In this document: piece after piece, positions 44,747 through 55,737 of the stretch
How the letters are laid out: every line of letters starts with the position of its first letter
Numbering within the stretch: position 1 is the stretch's first letter
NCBI GenBank assembly: GCA_000349905.1
Contig: KB722740.1
Span: 1,048,624 to 1,112,623, forward strand
Length of the DNA: 64,000 nt
Source: Volvariella volvacea V23
Taxonomy: Eukaryota > Basidiomycota > Agaricomycetes > Agaricales > Pluteaceae
Direction: 5' to 3'
Translations under genes and position numbers: made by a program
The notes under the pieces: model-generated
Databases searched by the model: none
The model's input: only the letters and a program-made list of their open reading frames with translations
Told to the model about the DNA's origin: nothing

Positions 44747-46209
44747 TCAGGATGCAGTTTGGATATTCGGTTCCCCTTTATTTTTTGGCCGCTCATTGAA
44801 TCCTGCTTTCTTCAACGATAATCGCAGCGAGAAAAAAGCGTCATGCGCCACACCCCAAAATTTGGTCCAATTCTCTACTCTCCCATCTTCGTCCGTAAGG
44901 TATTTATTCCTGAGTACCATTAAGGGACCAAGCATGTCGAAAACTGCGCGATACTTGATTCGAACTTCAGAGTCCACAGGAATCGTAGACAAACAGTCTA
45001 CGACACTGCGCATGATAATCGCCACTGCTTTTCTTCCTCGTGCGATGTCTGGATCCAGATCTGATCCCGCAGAGGCTTCCGTAAAGTCCTGTCACAACGA
45101 ATTGCAGAGCCGGAATTCAACACTATGCGGCAAAGTGGAATGAGGGGTACTTACGACGTAATCGCGCTCTGCATCCTCCGGGTCTGTCTTAGGCCACGCC
45201 AAGTATCGAAAAACTTGATATAGGCGAGAGTGAGCCAGAAGGAGACGATCCTCATCGTGTCCTGGGAACATCGTTACCCATGGCGCAGTTGCAGTCGACT
45301 CCAATCCCTCTAACAGCATTTGTGGAGTCACCTCTTGTTTAACTTTACCATTTCGCTTTTCCCTTGCCATTTGGAATCCATTCTTTCCTTTATTCGATTT
45401 TTTATCTTTATCTGAGTGCATGGGGAGCCCATATCCAGCATCATCCAGTCGCCTGCTCAAATTCAGAAGCTCAAGTTGAGCTCTACCCCAAAATTCGGAC
45501 CAGTTCTCCACCTGCCCACCCTGGTCCATATATGTATCATTTAATGTCACTAGATTGTCCACGACGTCGAAAATTGCGCTATGCCTTTGGACGTCGGAGT
45601 CCATGGGGATCGTTGATAGGCAATCCACGGTAGCACGAATAATGTGTGCGATTGCACTTCTCGCTCGTGCGATGTCCGTGCCTAGACCTACGGAGTCAAG
45701 TAGCAGGCGCTGTTACAAACACCAGATTTGGGACAACTTTGACGCGATGCGACAAGCAGCAGAAGTGGGCTACTCACGCTACCGAAGTGCTCAACTACGT
45801 CCCGATCTGGGTCGTGAGGCCGAAACACATACAGGAAAAGCTGCCATAATCGAACGTTGGCCAGCTTCAGGCGGCTTTCATGGCTGTCCGGAAACATATT
45901 CAACGCCTGCGCTCTAGCTATGGACTCCAGCATTTCTAAAGTGATCTCCGGCAACGCTTCCAATGCATGTTCGCTACTTTGCCCCAACTTAATCCCATGT
46001 TCCCCTTTCTTCCACCCATCTGTATCTCGGACTTCATCTGAATAACTCCGAGCTCCCAATGTGGCCACCCCATGGCTACGATTATGGTGGAAATGGCTGC
46101 ATGTCAGCAACCGGAATTGATTTGAGGGTATAGATATCGATCTAGAAATAGGTTTTGAGCTGATGAACGTTTTGGGGAATTGCTTGAGGACTTTGCAAGC
46201 GCGGTGCAT
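44747..46209 (-). CDS. Unrecognised protein with two internal repeats
   Basis: Three exons, 45778-46209, 45155-45709 and 44747-45088, give 442 residues. I do not recognise the family. The N-terminal 55 residues are basic, Ser/Arg-rich and without acidic residues, compatible with a mitochondrial presequence. Two repeats follow, about residues 90-240 and 272-440. Shared landmarks in order: LEMLES/LEGLES, NMFPDSH/TMFPGHD, RLWQLFLY/RLYQVFRY, DPDRD/DPEDAERD, DIARARSAIA/DIARGRKAVA, VDCLSTIPMDS/VDCLSTIPVDS, GQVENWSEFWG/GRVENWTKFWG. Each repeat is split by a phase-0 intron at the same place, so a DNA segment including the intron was duplicated. The repeats are mostly helical in look. Function unknown. 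Confidence 0.72.
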
Positions 46210-46497
46210 TTCAGCTCGATGAGAGTCAGAATGAAGGGTCCTTTGTCGTTGTTTTGATCGATGGCGACACTATTGGTGCTTGTGTGGTTGCAACCCCTTT
46301 AAGTAAAACCATGACTTGCAGGCGTTCGCGGTAGGTAACCCCTACGTCTTATCACCTACGCTTCTCCACGTAAAATGATACAACGAAACAGGCAAATTCG
46401 GTTCAGCTGGCTCACCGTGCACGCCGTTATCCCTGACCCTTTCGAGCCTTAGTTGATATATAAGTGCCTGTTCGTCAACTTTAGTCACGTCCTCGAC

Positions 46498-47979
46498 ATG
46501 CCGAACCTTTTGCTCGACTTCCCGCCTGACGTTTTTCTCTCGATTATAGGTTATCTCGATTTTCGTTCCTGTGCTCAGCTACGACTCGTATGCAAGGATT
46601 TGCACTCCATCGCCTCTGCAACTTGTTTGAAGAACATTTTGATAGATTTGACCCAGCGAGGTCGTTTTGACCCAGGCTTTAATTCCCGACTCTCCTATTG
46701 CTCAACAGCCTTAACAGGGTTGCATGCACACACCCAACATATAGCAATTCGCGCAAACTACTTCTATGCAGGGCGTCACATTTTCCCAGACATATTACCC
46801 CAGTTATGGGAGAACATCACGATGATGAAAGCACTTAGATCACTTACCGTAAAGTTGGTAGGTGCACATAGTGGTTTGAATCACTCGGAGGGCGAAAGGT
46901 TATTAGATGGGTGTTTGGTGAACGTAGGACGAGCCGTTGTCACAGCCACTCGTGGGCAGTTGAAGAAGTTGGTTCTAGAATTGGCCCCGTCGTCACACAT
47001 ACCCGAATCTTTCCTGGAGTTGCGAGAGTTAGAGGAATTGGAGTATAGACTGGGTTCATCATCTGCATGTATGTGCACGCCAACCAGGGGAGGTCTGTGT
47101 TTGTTACCGTCCAACGTCCAACGCTTGCAAAGTATCATTCACGCCAATCCTAATCTCGTTCGTCTTACCTTGTGGAATGGATGTAGGAGGGCTTTCCTTG
47201 AGATGAATCGGTTGTCCGAAGTGGTGTCCCGACTTGAATCCCTCGACATTTCGGGTATAAAATGCCCCACTATCATCTCGAACGGCTTACCGTGTCATTC
47301 TTTAAGTCGCCTGCGGCGTCTCACCATTCGTTCACCCGTAGATCAAACCACTTTCGACGAGCTGTGGGTGGCGCTTTCAAGAACGGCGGTCCAGCTCGAC
47401 TATCTCGATACTTCGCAAGTCACCCTACCACTCCTCAACTATCTTTCGTCGTTCTACGGTCTTCGTCACCTGTCTATGCTGGTCGTTCCGCAAAACCTAC
47501 CACGAAGTGCCGCAAGCGCCTTCTTTCACAGCACCCTCCCTAATCATAGTCACACTCTCGTGTATCTTTCCATCTCCCTCGCTATCAGTGACGATTCTGA
47601 GTGGTGTTACACTCCATCTCTCTGGGATTCCGTCTTGCACTCAATGCCCGCGCTCAAAACACTGTCACTCAACCTACGTCCCCTTGTCGTGCCATCTTCA
47701 TCTGACTACTTATCCTGTGTGGCTGCGAGTTGTCAAGAAATCTTGGACTGCGTCATCGGCATACGCTGTCTCCATTATTTGAAGATTCATGATCGCGAAA
47801 GTGTAACGTGGGGCAGGGCCATAAAGCGGGTGCGAGGTAGTAAAGAAGGGAAACCAAGAACATTGGGGTTGTACTGCGGGACATACTTGAGCGAGGTGAG
47901 GCAGGAGAAGAGCGCTGTCGTTACCGAAAGATCTAAGTCTGCATTTTTATATGGAATTTTACGATGGGTATTAATCTAG
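46498..47979 (+). CDS. F-box protein, tandem family member B
   Basis: Single exon, 493 residues, starting MPNLLLDFPPDVFLSIIGYL with an F-box-like domain to about residue 50 (LDFRSCAQLRLVCKDL). I take the ATG at 46498 because a TATATAA box at 46457-46463 leaves a normal short leader; an in-frame ATG at 46453 overlaps that box. Leucine-rich remainder with WCYTPSLWDSVLHSMPALKTLSL-like (helical LRR) parts and a TLGLYCGTYLS end. Closest relative is the frameshifted neighbour at 48305. Confidence 0.8.
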   Translation: MPNLLLDFPPDVFLSIIGYLDFRSCAQLRLVCKDLHSIASATCLKNILIDLTQRGRFDPGFNSRLSYCSTALTGLHAHTQHIAIRANYFYAGRHIFPDILPQLWENITMMKALRSLTVKLVGAHSGLNHSEGERLLDGCLVNVGRAVVTATRGQLKKLVLELAPSSHIPESFLELRELEELEYRLGSSSACMCTPTRGGLCLLPSNVQRLQSIIHANPNLVRLTLWNGCRRAFLEMNRLSEVVSRLESLDISGIKCPTIISNGLPCHSLSRLRRLTIRSPVDQTTFDELWVALSRTAVQLDYLDTSQVTLPLLNYLSSFYGLRHLSMLVVPQNLPRSAASAFFHSTLPNHSHTLVYLSISLAISDDSEWCYTPSLWDSVLHSMPALKTLSLNLRPLVVPSSSDYLSCVAASCQEILDCVIGIRCLHYLKIHDRESVTWGRAIKRVRGSKEGKPRTLGLYCGTYLSEVRQEKSAVVTERSKSAFLYGILRWVLI

Positions 47980-48304
47980 TACTTGCATTGAATGTGAACA
48001 TTATTTGCTAAACTGTAGCGCAGATGGTGTCGCAACTTCGCAATACTGCGGTACTTAGGCTTTGCTAATAACAAGTAAAGACCATCATTCCGCAGTATGT
48101 CCGGGTCATTGCCTCCAATGGCGTTGGTATTACAAGATCGTCAAAGCGAGCACTCACTCTCAATACCGCTTGGACTGCGCAACCGGTTTTTGACTTCAAT
48201 GCCTGCGCCATTTCTGTGTGCCTCCACATTTATATCTAGTCTTCCCGCAGGTGCAGACGTCCTTACCATTGAAGAGCTGCTCACTTCGCTTTTCGTTCGC
48301 AATC
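47980..48304. other. Intergenic
   Basis: About 325 bases with nothing recognised; TATATCTAG near 48231-48239 may be a weak TATA for the next gene. Confidence 0.35.
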
Positions 48305-49832
48305 ATGCAATACTCACTTTTCAACTCTCCTGTCGACATTATTCTCCATGTCGCGGGCGAACTTGACCTCCAATCACTTGCCCAGTTGCGGCTCACGTGC
48401 CGAGATTTGGATGGAGTCATCGCACCTCTTGTCCTTAGGAACATTTCGATCCGTCTCATGCCCAAAGATCTCCGCAGCCTACTCTCAACTTGTCCTGGAT
48501 CGTTGGCAAGAGTTTACGCGAACGCTCAGCACCTGACTGTGCACTCAAACGCAGGGTTACTTCCTGTCGTAAATCTTCCGGAAGAATCACAGGATTCTGT
48601 ATGGGGCCTCAAGTCACTGAAGCTGATGTGGCCATTTACATCAGCAGAAGAATCGCAAGCTTATGTATGGGACATGATAGGAGAGATGAAGGCTCTTAAA
48701 TCACTGAAGCTGATGTGGATGGAGTCAGATTATTATTCCAAGCCAGTGATGGTCGAGGTGCAAGAACAGCTTCTCAAAAATGTGTTGAGGGCTACTGGAG
48801 GACACTTAAAGAAGCTGGTGTGGAGTCTTCCAGTACCTTGTCCGATCCCAGAGGCGGTCTCCCGTTTCCAAGGTTTAGAAGAGTTCCAACTCATTATGGA
48901 CCACGTAGCCTGTTCCAGACATTGCTTCCCCGGATCCTCCGACCCCTGCATTCCAGATGACGTTTTAAACATCCTGCAACATATGGTACATACTAATTAT
49001 AACCTATTCTGCATCACCGTGGACATACCCTGCAGGAATTTGCTTTTTGACGTGACTAAACTCTTTAAAAATGCTTCCAGTGTCCAATCTCTCCACTTGG
49101 GTGGCATGGCATGCCCGACTCTCATCCCGAACCAACCACTTCAATCCTCACTTTGCAATCTCAGACGGCTTGTTATTGGTTCCCAGTTTGCGGTGTTAGA
49201 CCGATTCTGGATATCACTTCGGAATGCTCAAATATCCCTCGAGCATTTAGATACGGCGCAAGCATCTACATCTCTCTTCGACTACCTATCCTCATTCCGT
49301 GGTCTCAAATCCCTCTCAATCAAAATTTGTCCCGGAAACCTACCTCAGGATGGCGCTGCTACATTCTTTAATACCATTCTCAGGAAGCACAGCGACACTC
49401 TCGAATCACTTTCTATCAGGATTGCAGCCCACTTGGGAGCATACGGGGAATGGCGTTACACTCCATACTTATGGAACTCTGCATTGACCTCCACGCCACG
49501 ACTTGTCGCCCTTTCTCTTCATGCACCCCACATTAGGGCATCACAGTCAGGATTTCCTGCTCGCCATGGTCGATAACTATCAGGGAGTGATAACAGGACT
49601 CGAATGCATTAACACTCTCCAATGTTTAACGATATACTGGTCAGAGGTCGTTCGGAATAGGAGGAGTGGGTATTCTCGCTGGATGGGAAAACGTGATGCA
49701 CTAGTGGAGGACATGGTGATGCGGTTAAGGTGCCGTGATGGTAAACCAGGGATACTCAAGCTGCGCACTGGGACGTACACCGCTGAACGTGAAGCATCTG
49801 GCAGTAGCTGGCTTTACAGAAAAAGTGCTTAA
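48305..49832 (+). pseudogene. F-box protein, tandem family member C, frameshifted
   Basis: Starts MQYSLFNSPVDIILHVAGEL and reads an F-box domain plus leucine-rich body for about 415 codons. At about 49535-49550 the frame shifts by one base: the expected C-terminal part (SQDFLLAMVDNYQGVITGLE ... ILKLRTGTYTAERE) continues in another frame to a stop at 49832. No intron fits the site. Also carries an in-frame 87-base partial tandem duplication (TCACTGAAGCTGATGTGG at 48614 and 48701). Recently inactivated gene or an assembly indel. Confidence 0.68.
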
Positions 49833-50287
49833 TGTTGTCATAAATATTACCATTACTGTAGCTGCTACTCTATGCACTAATATATATTTCGAGAAAGGAC
49901 AAATGATTTGGTGGGCATTGTGTCCTCCCATCTCCCGAGACACCTCCAAGGATGCAAACGACGACGAATGCATCTCATCTATACAAAGTTCAAAATGCAC
50001 CCCCATGGAGTCCTTTCCGACCCAATCTTATTTATCGGACCATTTCTCACAATTTGTTATTCAGCACGATCCACATGTACACTATGCAGGAGTTCTAATC
50101 AAACGAAGTAACGGACCAAACGATACCCGTAGCCAAGGATATCGGAAGCATATTTCCTTACTTTTCGTTCCTGCTCAATCATAACATCCTTCCCAACTGG
50201 ACTTGAAAACTGGATGCAGCGTAGGGAGGGAATGCACTGGACGGCTGAACGGAATGTTTGCTTGTCCAGGGCAAAAATCGTCGATTT
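49833..50287. other. Intergenic
   Basis: Nothing supported. Confidence 0.35.
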
Positions 50288-50695
50288 TTAGATTATAAGA
50301 CGGATGCGAGTTGGATAATTTGTCTGGGGATAACATACCTTATAGTGAATAGCTCGGAACGAGCGCCCACCAATGCATATATAGTCTAGAATAGGAGCCA
50401 CTCGACTAAACGACCCAAAGCAGCGCCTATAAGTCTCGGTTAAAAGGTCTGCAGGTTCCAAAGTTATGAAGAGGCCCTTCCAGACGGGGAGGTCCACCTT
50501 TCCGTCATTGATCAACTCTATCAGAGTCTCCAGGTATTCGTCGACCTGCTTGTACACGAGCATGAGCTCTGTTAATCCCTTGATTGAACCTACCCTCTGG
50601 TTCAGCATGATGACTAGCTCTTGTGGGTAGCACCAGATACGCTTGAGGGAGGGCAGAAAGTTGGATCCCTTGATGAGTGTTCTGAATGCTTTCAT
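50288..50695 (-). pseudogene. F-box/LRR gene fragment (C-terminal part)
   Basis: An open frame of 135 codons whose order of segments (NFLPSLKRIWCYPQELVIML, VGSIKGLTEL, RVAPILDYICIG) matches the C-terminal half of the gene at 24739-26156 (MLPNLKCLRGHPLVIVTL, IDSLKQLQRL, RVAPNLTYLDVS). No F-box start is present upstream. Most likely a truncated remnant. Confidence 0.55.
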
Positions 50696-50784
50696 TCACG
50701 ATCCACTTGTCGAATGGGAGGACAAGAAGCGCAGACTAGTATGTCAGTATCGCGTCATATAAAGGCCAACCTCACTATTTATTA

Positions 50785-51091
50785 GGAACGTAAAAACGAC
50801 AAACACATTAAGAAACACTTCTCGGCCTATAGTGGATTTGAGGAACCTTGCCGAGGGTGCTCTTAAACCGATTGAGATGAAGTTAAAAGGGATTTATTCA
50901 ACCAGCAACGAGAAGAGCGCAGTTGAGAAAGAAACCTCAATCAGCAATCTAGTACAGACGCTGATCCAAGAGGCAACAAACGCCACTCCATCTTGTGAGT
51001 ACTTGCTTTAACGAGAGAAGCCATGACTTAGCATCAATGCAGGGGAAGACGTATCAAGGTTGGGCAGCCTGGTTATAGATTTTCAACACTA
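50785..51091 (+). other. Possible orphan 3' exons of an unknown gene
   Basis: A frame open from about 50788 (RPIVDLRNLAEGALKPIEM ... SNLVQTLIQEATNATPS) reaches a GTGAGT donor near 50995; after an AG acceptor near 51043 it continues WEDVSRLGSLVIDFQH and stops at about 51091. No start codon or upstream exon was found. Could be a remnant. Confidence 0.3.
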
Positions 51092-51254
51092 GGACTCGAC
51101 AACTCGTGAGCAGTAGGTTGTACGATGGGTATAGTATTGTAATATACGTATGTATGCATAAAAATTCAATGTTCATGTACTCCAGGCAAGACGTGCAGAG
51201 CAGGCCTGCCGAAAGTCTAAGGGTCTGTAACTATAGAATCCTCACAGCAGGTAA

Positions 51255-52331
51255 TTAAAGAGCACCCATAATAACTACTGCACCCGCAATGGCGAGGCCA
51301 GCAGCAGAAATAGTCGAGCGTTGGCCAAAGTTGTCAACACTAGGTAGTGATGCCCCTGGTGTTGCTGCTGTGTTTGTACCCTGGCCACCTGGTGTGAAGG
51401 TGAAATCGCCAGCTGAGCCGTTACCGCTACCGTTGCCACTTCCTGTACCAGTACCGCCAGTACTGCCAGTGCCACCCGTACCAGTGCCAGTTCCAGTTCC
51501 ACCAGTTCCGCCAGTTCCAGTCCCGCCAGTACCAGTTCCGTCAGTACCAGTACCAGTATCAGTTCCACCGGTTCCGGTTCCAGTTCCGGTTCCAGTGCCC
51601 GTGCCAGTACCACCGCCGGGGGTACCCGAGTCACTGGGAATCGGCACAGTTTCTTCATCCGTGGGGGCTAGGAGTTGTACGAATGATTAGAACTTTGTAA
51701 TCAGAGCTACAGAAGATAAGCTTACTTGGGATAGGTGTGGGTGTGGGTGTAGGCGTAGGCGTATCAACACCACCACCACCACCTCCGCCTCCGCCAGAGC
51801 CATCTATGGCATAATTCAACACTGTATCTCCCACGGAAATGCAAACGGAAATACATACCACAACAGTGCAGAGGATCATCTGGGCATGGGAACGTGCCTT
51901 CGACATCACATTCGTCGGAAATACTTCCCGAACATGTTACTCCAAGGGGGCAACATCCGTACACTCCACTACTGGCCAACTGACACGTCGAGCTGTCAAA
52001 AAGTGAGTTCTTTCTTCGCTTCTTGGCGCAAATAGAGGGCCATACGTAATAGAGCAGCAACCACCGTCTAATAGAGCAGGGATTAAACATCAGATAACGT
52101 GCACTTGGTGGTGGTGGGCGAGACATGAATCTTACCTGGACATGTGTTCAAACCAACGCCGCAAGCGCCAGCCTGGCGAGGCAGAAGAGGCGTATCTCTA
52201 CGGCCTAGCAGACCGGGAATGTAAGTGGCAGCGTGAAGTGCATTATCCCGCTTGTGTACAGCTGCTTCAACAGGGTTAACGGGGTTGAGGACGAGGAGTC
52301 CCAAAGCTATTTGAACGAGTGAGAGGAGCAT
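51255..52331 (-). CDS. Secreted GPI-anchored protein with Gly/Thr repeat stalk
   Basis: Five exons: 52136-52331, 52046-52067, 51859-51992, 51726-51803 and 51255-51667, giving 280 residues. Signal peptide at residues 1-23 (MLLSLVQIALGLLVLNPVNP then VEA). A Cys-rich domain follows at about 50-120 (CGVGLNTCP, GGCCS, CCPLGVTCSG, HCC), about 12 cysteines, suggesting disulfide-bonded extracellular folding. Then a poly-Gly run, a TPTPTP stretch, and a long TGTG/GGTGTG low-complexity stalk. The hydrophobic C-terminus (AAGLAIAGAVVIMGAL) fits a GPI-anchor signal. Probably a cell-wall or surface protein; no enzymatic motif. The repeat region may vary in length between strains. Confidence 0.82.
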
Positions 52332-53541
52332 CCTGCTAGGACGAGAATCGCGCTAGGAGGGGAAAAGAATGGAATGGGGAGGAAGGAAAAACCTCTCGCC
52401 TTGTGGAAAAGAAGAAACCAACCTAGCCCCCTTTATAGATCGCGTCCGAGTTGACATGTTCAATTCAAAACGAACCTCGCCGCCCTTTCCATGTTTGCCC
52501 CGCAACCTGATGCGGGTCGTTTTGCCCGGTGACCCTTCAAGTTTGCGTTCCAGGGCGAATTTGCAAACCATAGCCATATGTGGTAATGTATAGATCAGCT
52601 GGAATGAAAAAGCAACCTGTCTTGTGGTTCCACATCTCCTTCAGGTTTGTGAGGGAAAGATTCAATACTTGTCAAATTTCTTCCACAGTTCCCCTGAATC
52701 AAAGTGACGTTTGGGCGCTGAACATTAATTGACTCACGCCCTGGGGGAGATACCAACACTTCATCCTCCAACACGTACACTCCTTTTCATAAGACCATGT
52801 TTGGCTCCATCACGACGAATGATCAGCAACACAAAGCATAAGGGTGGTGCGGCACATGGTGCGCAATTGAACGTTTGCAGATTGGTCAAGAAGTGGCGAT
52901 CAGGGACGACATATTTCATACTTCGCCGAGGGTAGCGGAATCGTTTCCGTTTTCTGCTGGGACCGTTTTGCCTTTGTATTGCCAGCCTGGTGTTCAATTC
53001 CCGTGGATGTAGCCTTAAACCCTTGTTAATGCCATCCAAACGTCCTCCTGACATGTCGATGAAGCTGTGCCAACTAGTGGCACTGATCACTACCACAAAA
53101 GACATGATCCCTGCTCGCGATTTTCGTCAAAATTGCCGGAAACGAGGATTGCAATTCCAAATAAAATCCGAATGATAGGAACCGAATGATGATCGTCTGT
53201 TGATATTGAAGGGATGTACACTACCCAGAATCGGGGGCGGTGCCAAGGCGATGCGACGATGTTAAGGGTTGGCCGCAAGAGACCTAATATGGACACGCCT
53301 AAGCTCCATGACTCGTCGATGGTCCCCGGGACTATGGGGATCGGCCAGCTCAGTCACGGTTCTCACCAGCACCATTGGACAAGAAGATCCGAAAGGAAAC
53401 CGAGCTGCTACCAGGGTCTGAGTACAATACAAGAACGACACGCTGCATATCACAAGGGATGGTTCAAAACCCAACAAGGGGCGATAGGAAGGACAAAAGT
53501 GCCAATTGAACTGGCAACGTAGCAACACAATCACGAAGACA
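52332..53541. other. Intergenic (1.2 kb)
   Basis: Promoter side of the secreted-protein gene; no gene recognised on either strand. Confidence 0.4.
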
Positions 53542-54346
53542 CTAATCCGAGATTAGCTTTTGGAGCCTCTCCAGCTCCTTCTCCTGAATGCTCTGACGGA
53601 GCTGCTCATGCTGTGCAACAATCATCTTCTTTCCCTCTTCCAGTCTCTCGGATTCGTCTTGTATCATGAGAGTTGTAAACTCGGGCACGCTACCTTTGCT
53701 GGCTTCTAAAGACGCCCGGTGGGCCTGATGGAACGGTACTGGTCGTGTCTTCGCCTTTGGTAATGGTGTGGGAGGATGAGCCATCAGGATATTGAGGAAG
53801 TTTTGGTAAGGGTCGTTGAAGACGATTTCGTCGTACTGCCAGGAGTGTACGGGCCCCGCCTTCATTGCGACGTCAAGCGGCGGTATTTCGGGCTCCCCAG
53901 AGGCTGTCCATGGGTGCAATTTCAGGTGGTGGTAGAGCGTCATAGCCTTTTCACTCGACTCTGGGATGAAAGTGATGCAGATTTGGATTTCAAATTCTCC
54001 CTACTTGAGTGGGGTGAGAACGCGTGTCAAGACAAAAACATGAGGCAACGGCCGCTTACCAAGTCTCCGACANNNNNNNNNNNNNNNNNNNNNNNNNNNN
54101 NNNNNNNNNNNNNNNNNNNNNNNNNNNNNNNNNNNNNNNNNNNNNNNNNNNNNNNNNNNNNNNNNNNNNNNNCAGGCAAGGCTTCGCGCTCTTTCTGTGT
54201 CAATACGGTTACGGTGTTGCCCTGTATGATTGGCCGAAAGATACTTAGTCCTTATGAAGACCTCTATGAATGAAAGGTTGATTTATCGGAAACACAATGG
54301 ATCTGAACCAGGGACTTACTCTGACGCGGACGCGTTCATTAGACAT
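53542..54346 (-). CDS. Unrecognised conserved-looking protein, interrupted by gap 3
   Basis: N-terminal exons on the far side of the gap: 54320-54346 (MSNERVRVR) and a following exon from about 54261 into the gap (VFIRTKYLSANHTG). Other side: a short exon piece 54060-54072 and the last exon 53542-53960 (139 codons). The C-terminal part reads MTLYHHLKLHPWTASGEPEI, FNDPYQNFLNILMAHPPTPL, then a highly charged coiled-coil-like tail (ERLEEGKKMIVAQHEQLRQS) to the stop. It looks like a conserved fungal protein but I cannot name it. The middle is lost in the gap. Confidence 0.6.
54073..54172. other. Assembly gap 3 (100 N)
   Basis: Placeholder gap within the preceding gene. Confidence 0.97.
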
Positions 54347-55737
54347 GGCGTGGTAGAAGTCGTGCTCGTTGTTTGGTGACTGTTGGGGTGAGAGTCTGGG
54401 ACAGGTCTAGGAGGTCCTGAGGTCCATGGACGTGGTCTCGCACTCCACAACTTCCCGTTCCAAATATTTCTCGACACACACAACTTGAACGCCTTGCAGC
54501 TCCTCCTGTATTCGCCCTTTGCAGTCTTCGCACATTCTTTCTAGCCCATCATGCTCTCTGCTCTCTACAATAGTGCGTAGCTGTGCTATTCGACGAGAAG
54601 GCATTTTCAAAAGAGCCCAACGCCATCCTCGAGAAGCAAAGAATCTACCAGGTCTATATTGGCCTTACATTCTGGGCTATAAATTCGGTTCTCAATACAC
54701 TTTCGTTATTTAGAATGACCATCGCAACTTCATTAGATGGCTGCCTCGCTCAGGCCTCTACCTCTGTAAGAAATAATCACTCCACCTGTATTTTCGTGGC
54801 CTCACAATCATGCACTATTGCCACAACTCCACAACTAGACCTCTTCGGTGTTGGCTTCGTCGCAGGCATGATTGGAACCACATATGGGTCGTCTCATTGA
54901 TCAAGGTGCGTCACATTGGGTTTGTGTAGACGCTTCTCTTGCTTATGTTTTGCTCAGGGTAAATCGACGAAGTAGACAAATAGAAGTGCTCGCTTTTCGT
55001 TGCTCCTCCTGATCCTGCGTGAAAATAGAAAGGATTGAATTCCGTCGTCCTTAGGCAACAATTTGCTACACGAGACCAAGTCGATATAGCATGCCGTAAC
55101 GTTCTCGAGGTTCATGTATGTTCGGAGGGGATTGAGCCCGGACAACAGCTTTAGATTGAGTGCAGGGATGATGAGCTCCTGATGATTGATACTAGTGCTG
55201 AGGGTTTCCGAGTCATTCACCATACGTTTCTCTTGCACAGACTGTACATTCCAGACGCCTTACCTATGCTCCTCATCCCATGAGGCGCATTAGTCAAGGG
55301 TCCCAAAGGCGGCACTTACGCACCCACCTGCACGCTCGGGTTGACCAAAACTGCCGTTTTGGAAAGCATATGTTCTCCCGTAGTAAATTCAATATCCACA
55401 CATATCCCCCGAATCTCTTCCTCTCATCCTCATCCCACCAACTACGCCCTTCCCCGTCTTTCTGCCCTTTAAACACATTAAACGCCCCCTGTAGAAAGAG
55501 CACAAGGACCACGACTTCCAAATCTTACCCCCGCAGTCGGCTATCAGAAACAGTTGTGTTCTTTACACACGCTGCGATTGCTTCTATTCACTCACCACAT
55601 CTTCTCTGGTCAGCATCGATACACTTTCTGGTCAAGCGTATTCTGTCAAGCTGCCAGAACCATAAAGCAAGAATACCCCTTCATCTGGTCCCAACACACA
55701 TACCCCGTGGTCCTCCAGAGACGACGTCACTGCGCAA
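54347..55737. other. Mostly gene-free, with eroded F-box-like sequence
   Basis: Minus-strand 54407-54604 is open for 66 codons (MPSRRIAQLRTIVESREHD start), too short to judge. 54954-55238 (minus) has leucine-rich character (ELIIPALNLKLLSGLNPL) and may be 3' debris of the F-box fragment that follows. Confidence 0.35.

Noticed and set aside
51275..51690. Repeat-rich frames in alternative frames and strand over the Gly/Thr repeat (Leu/Glu-rich and Val/Pro-rich)
   Set aside because: Any periodic DNA gives open frames in several registers; only the minus frame with signal peptide, Cys domain and GPI end makes a coherent protein.
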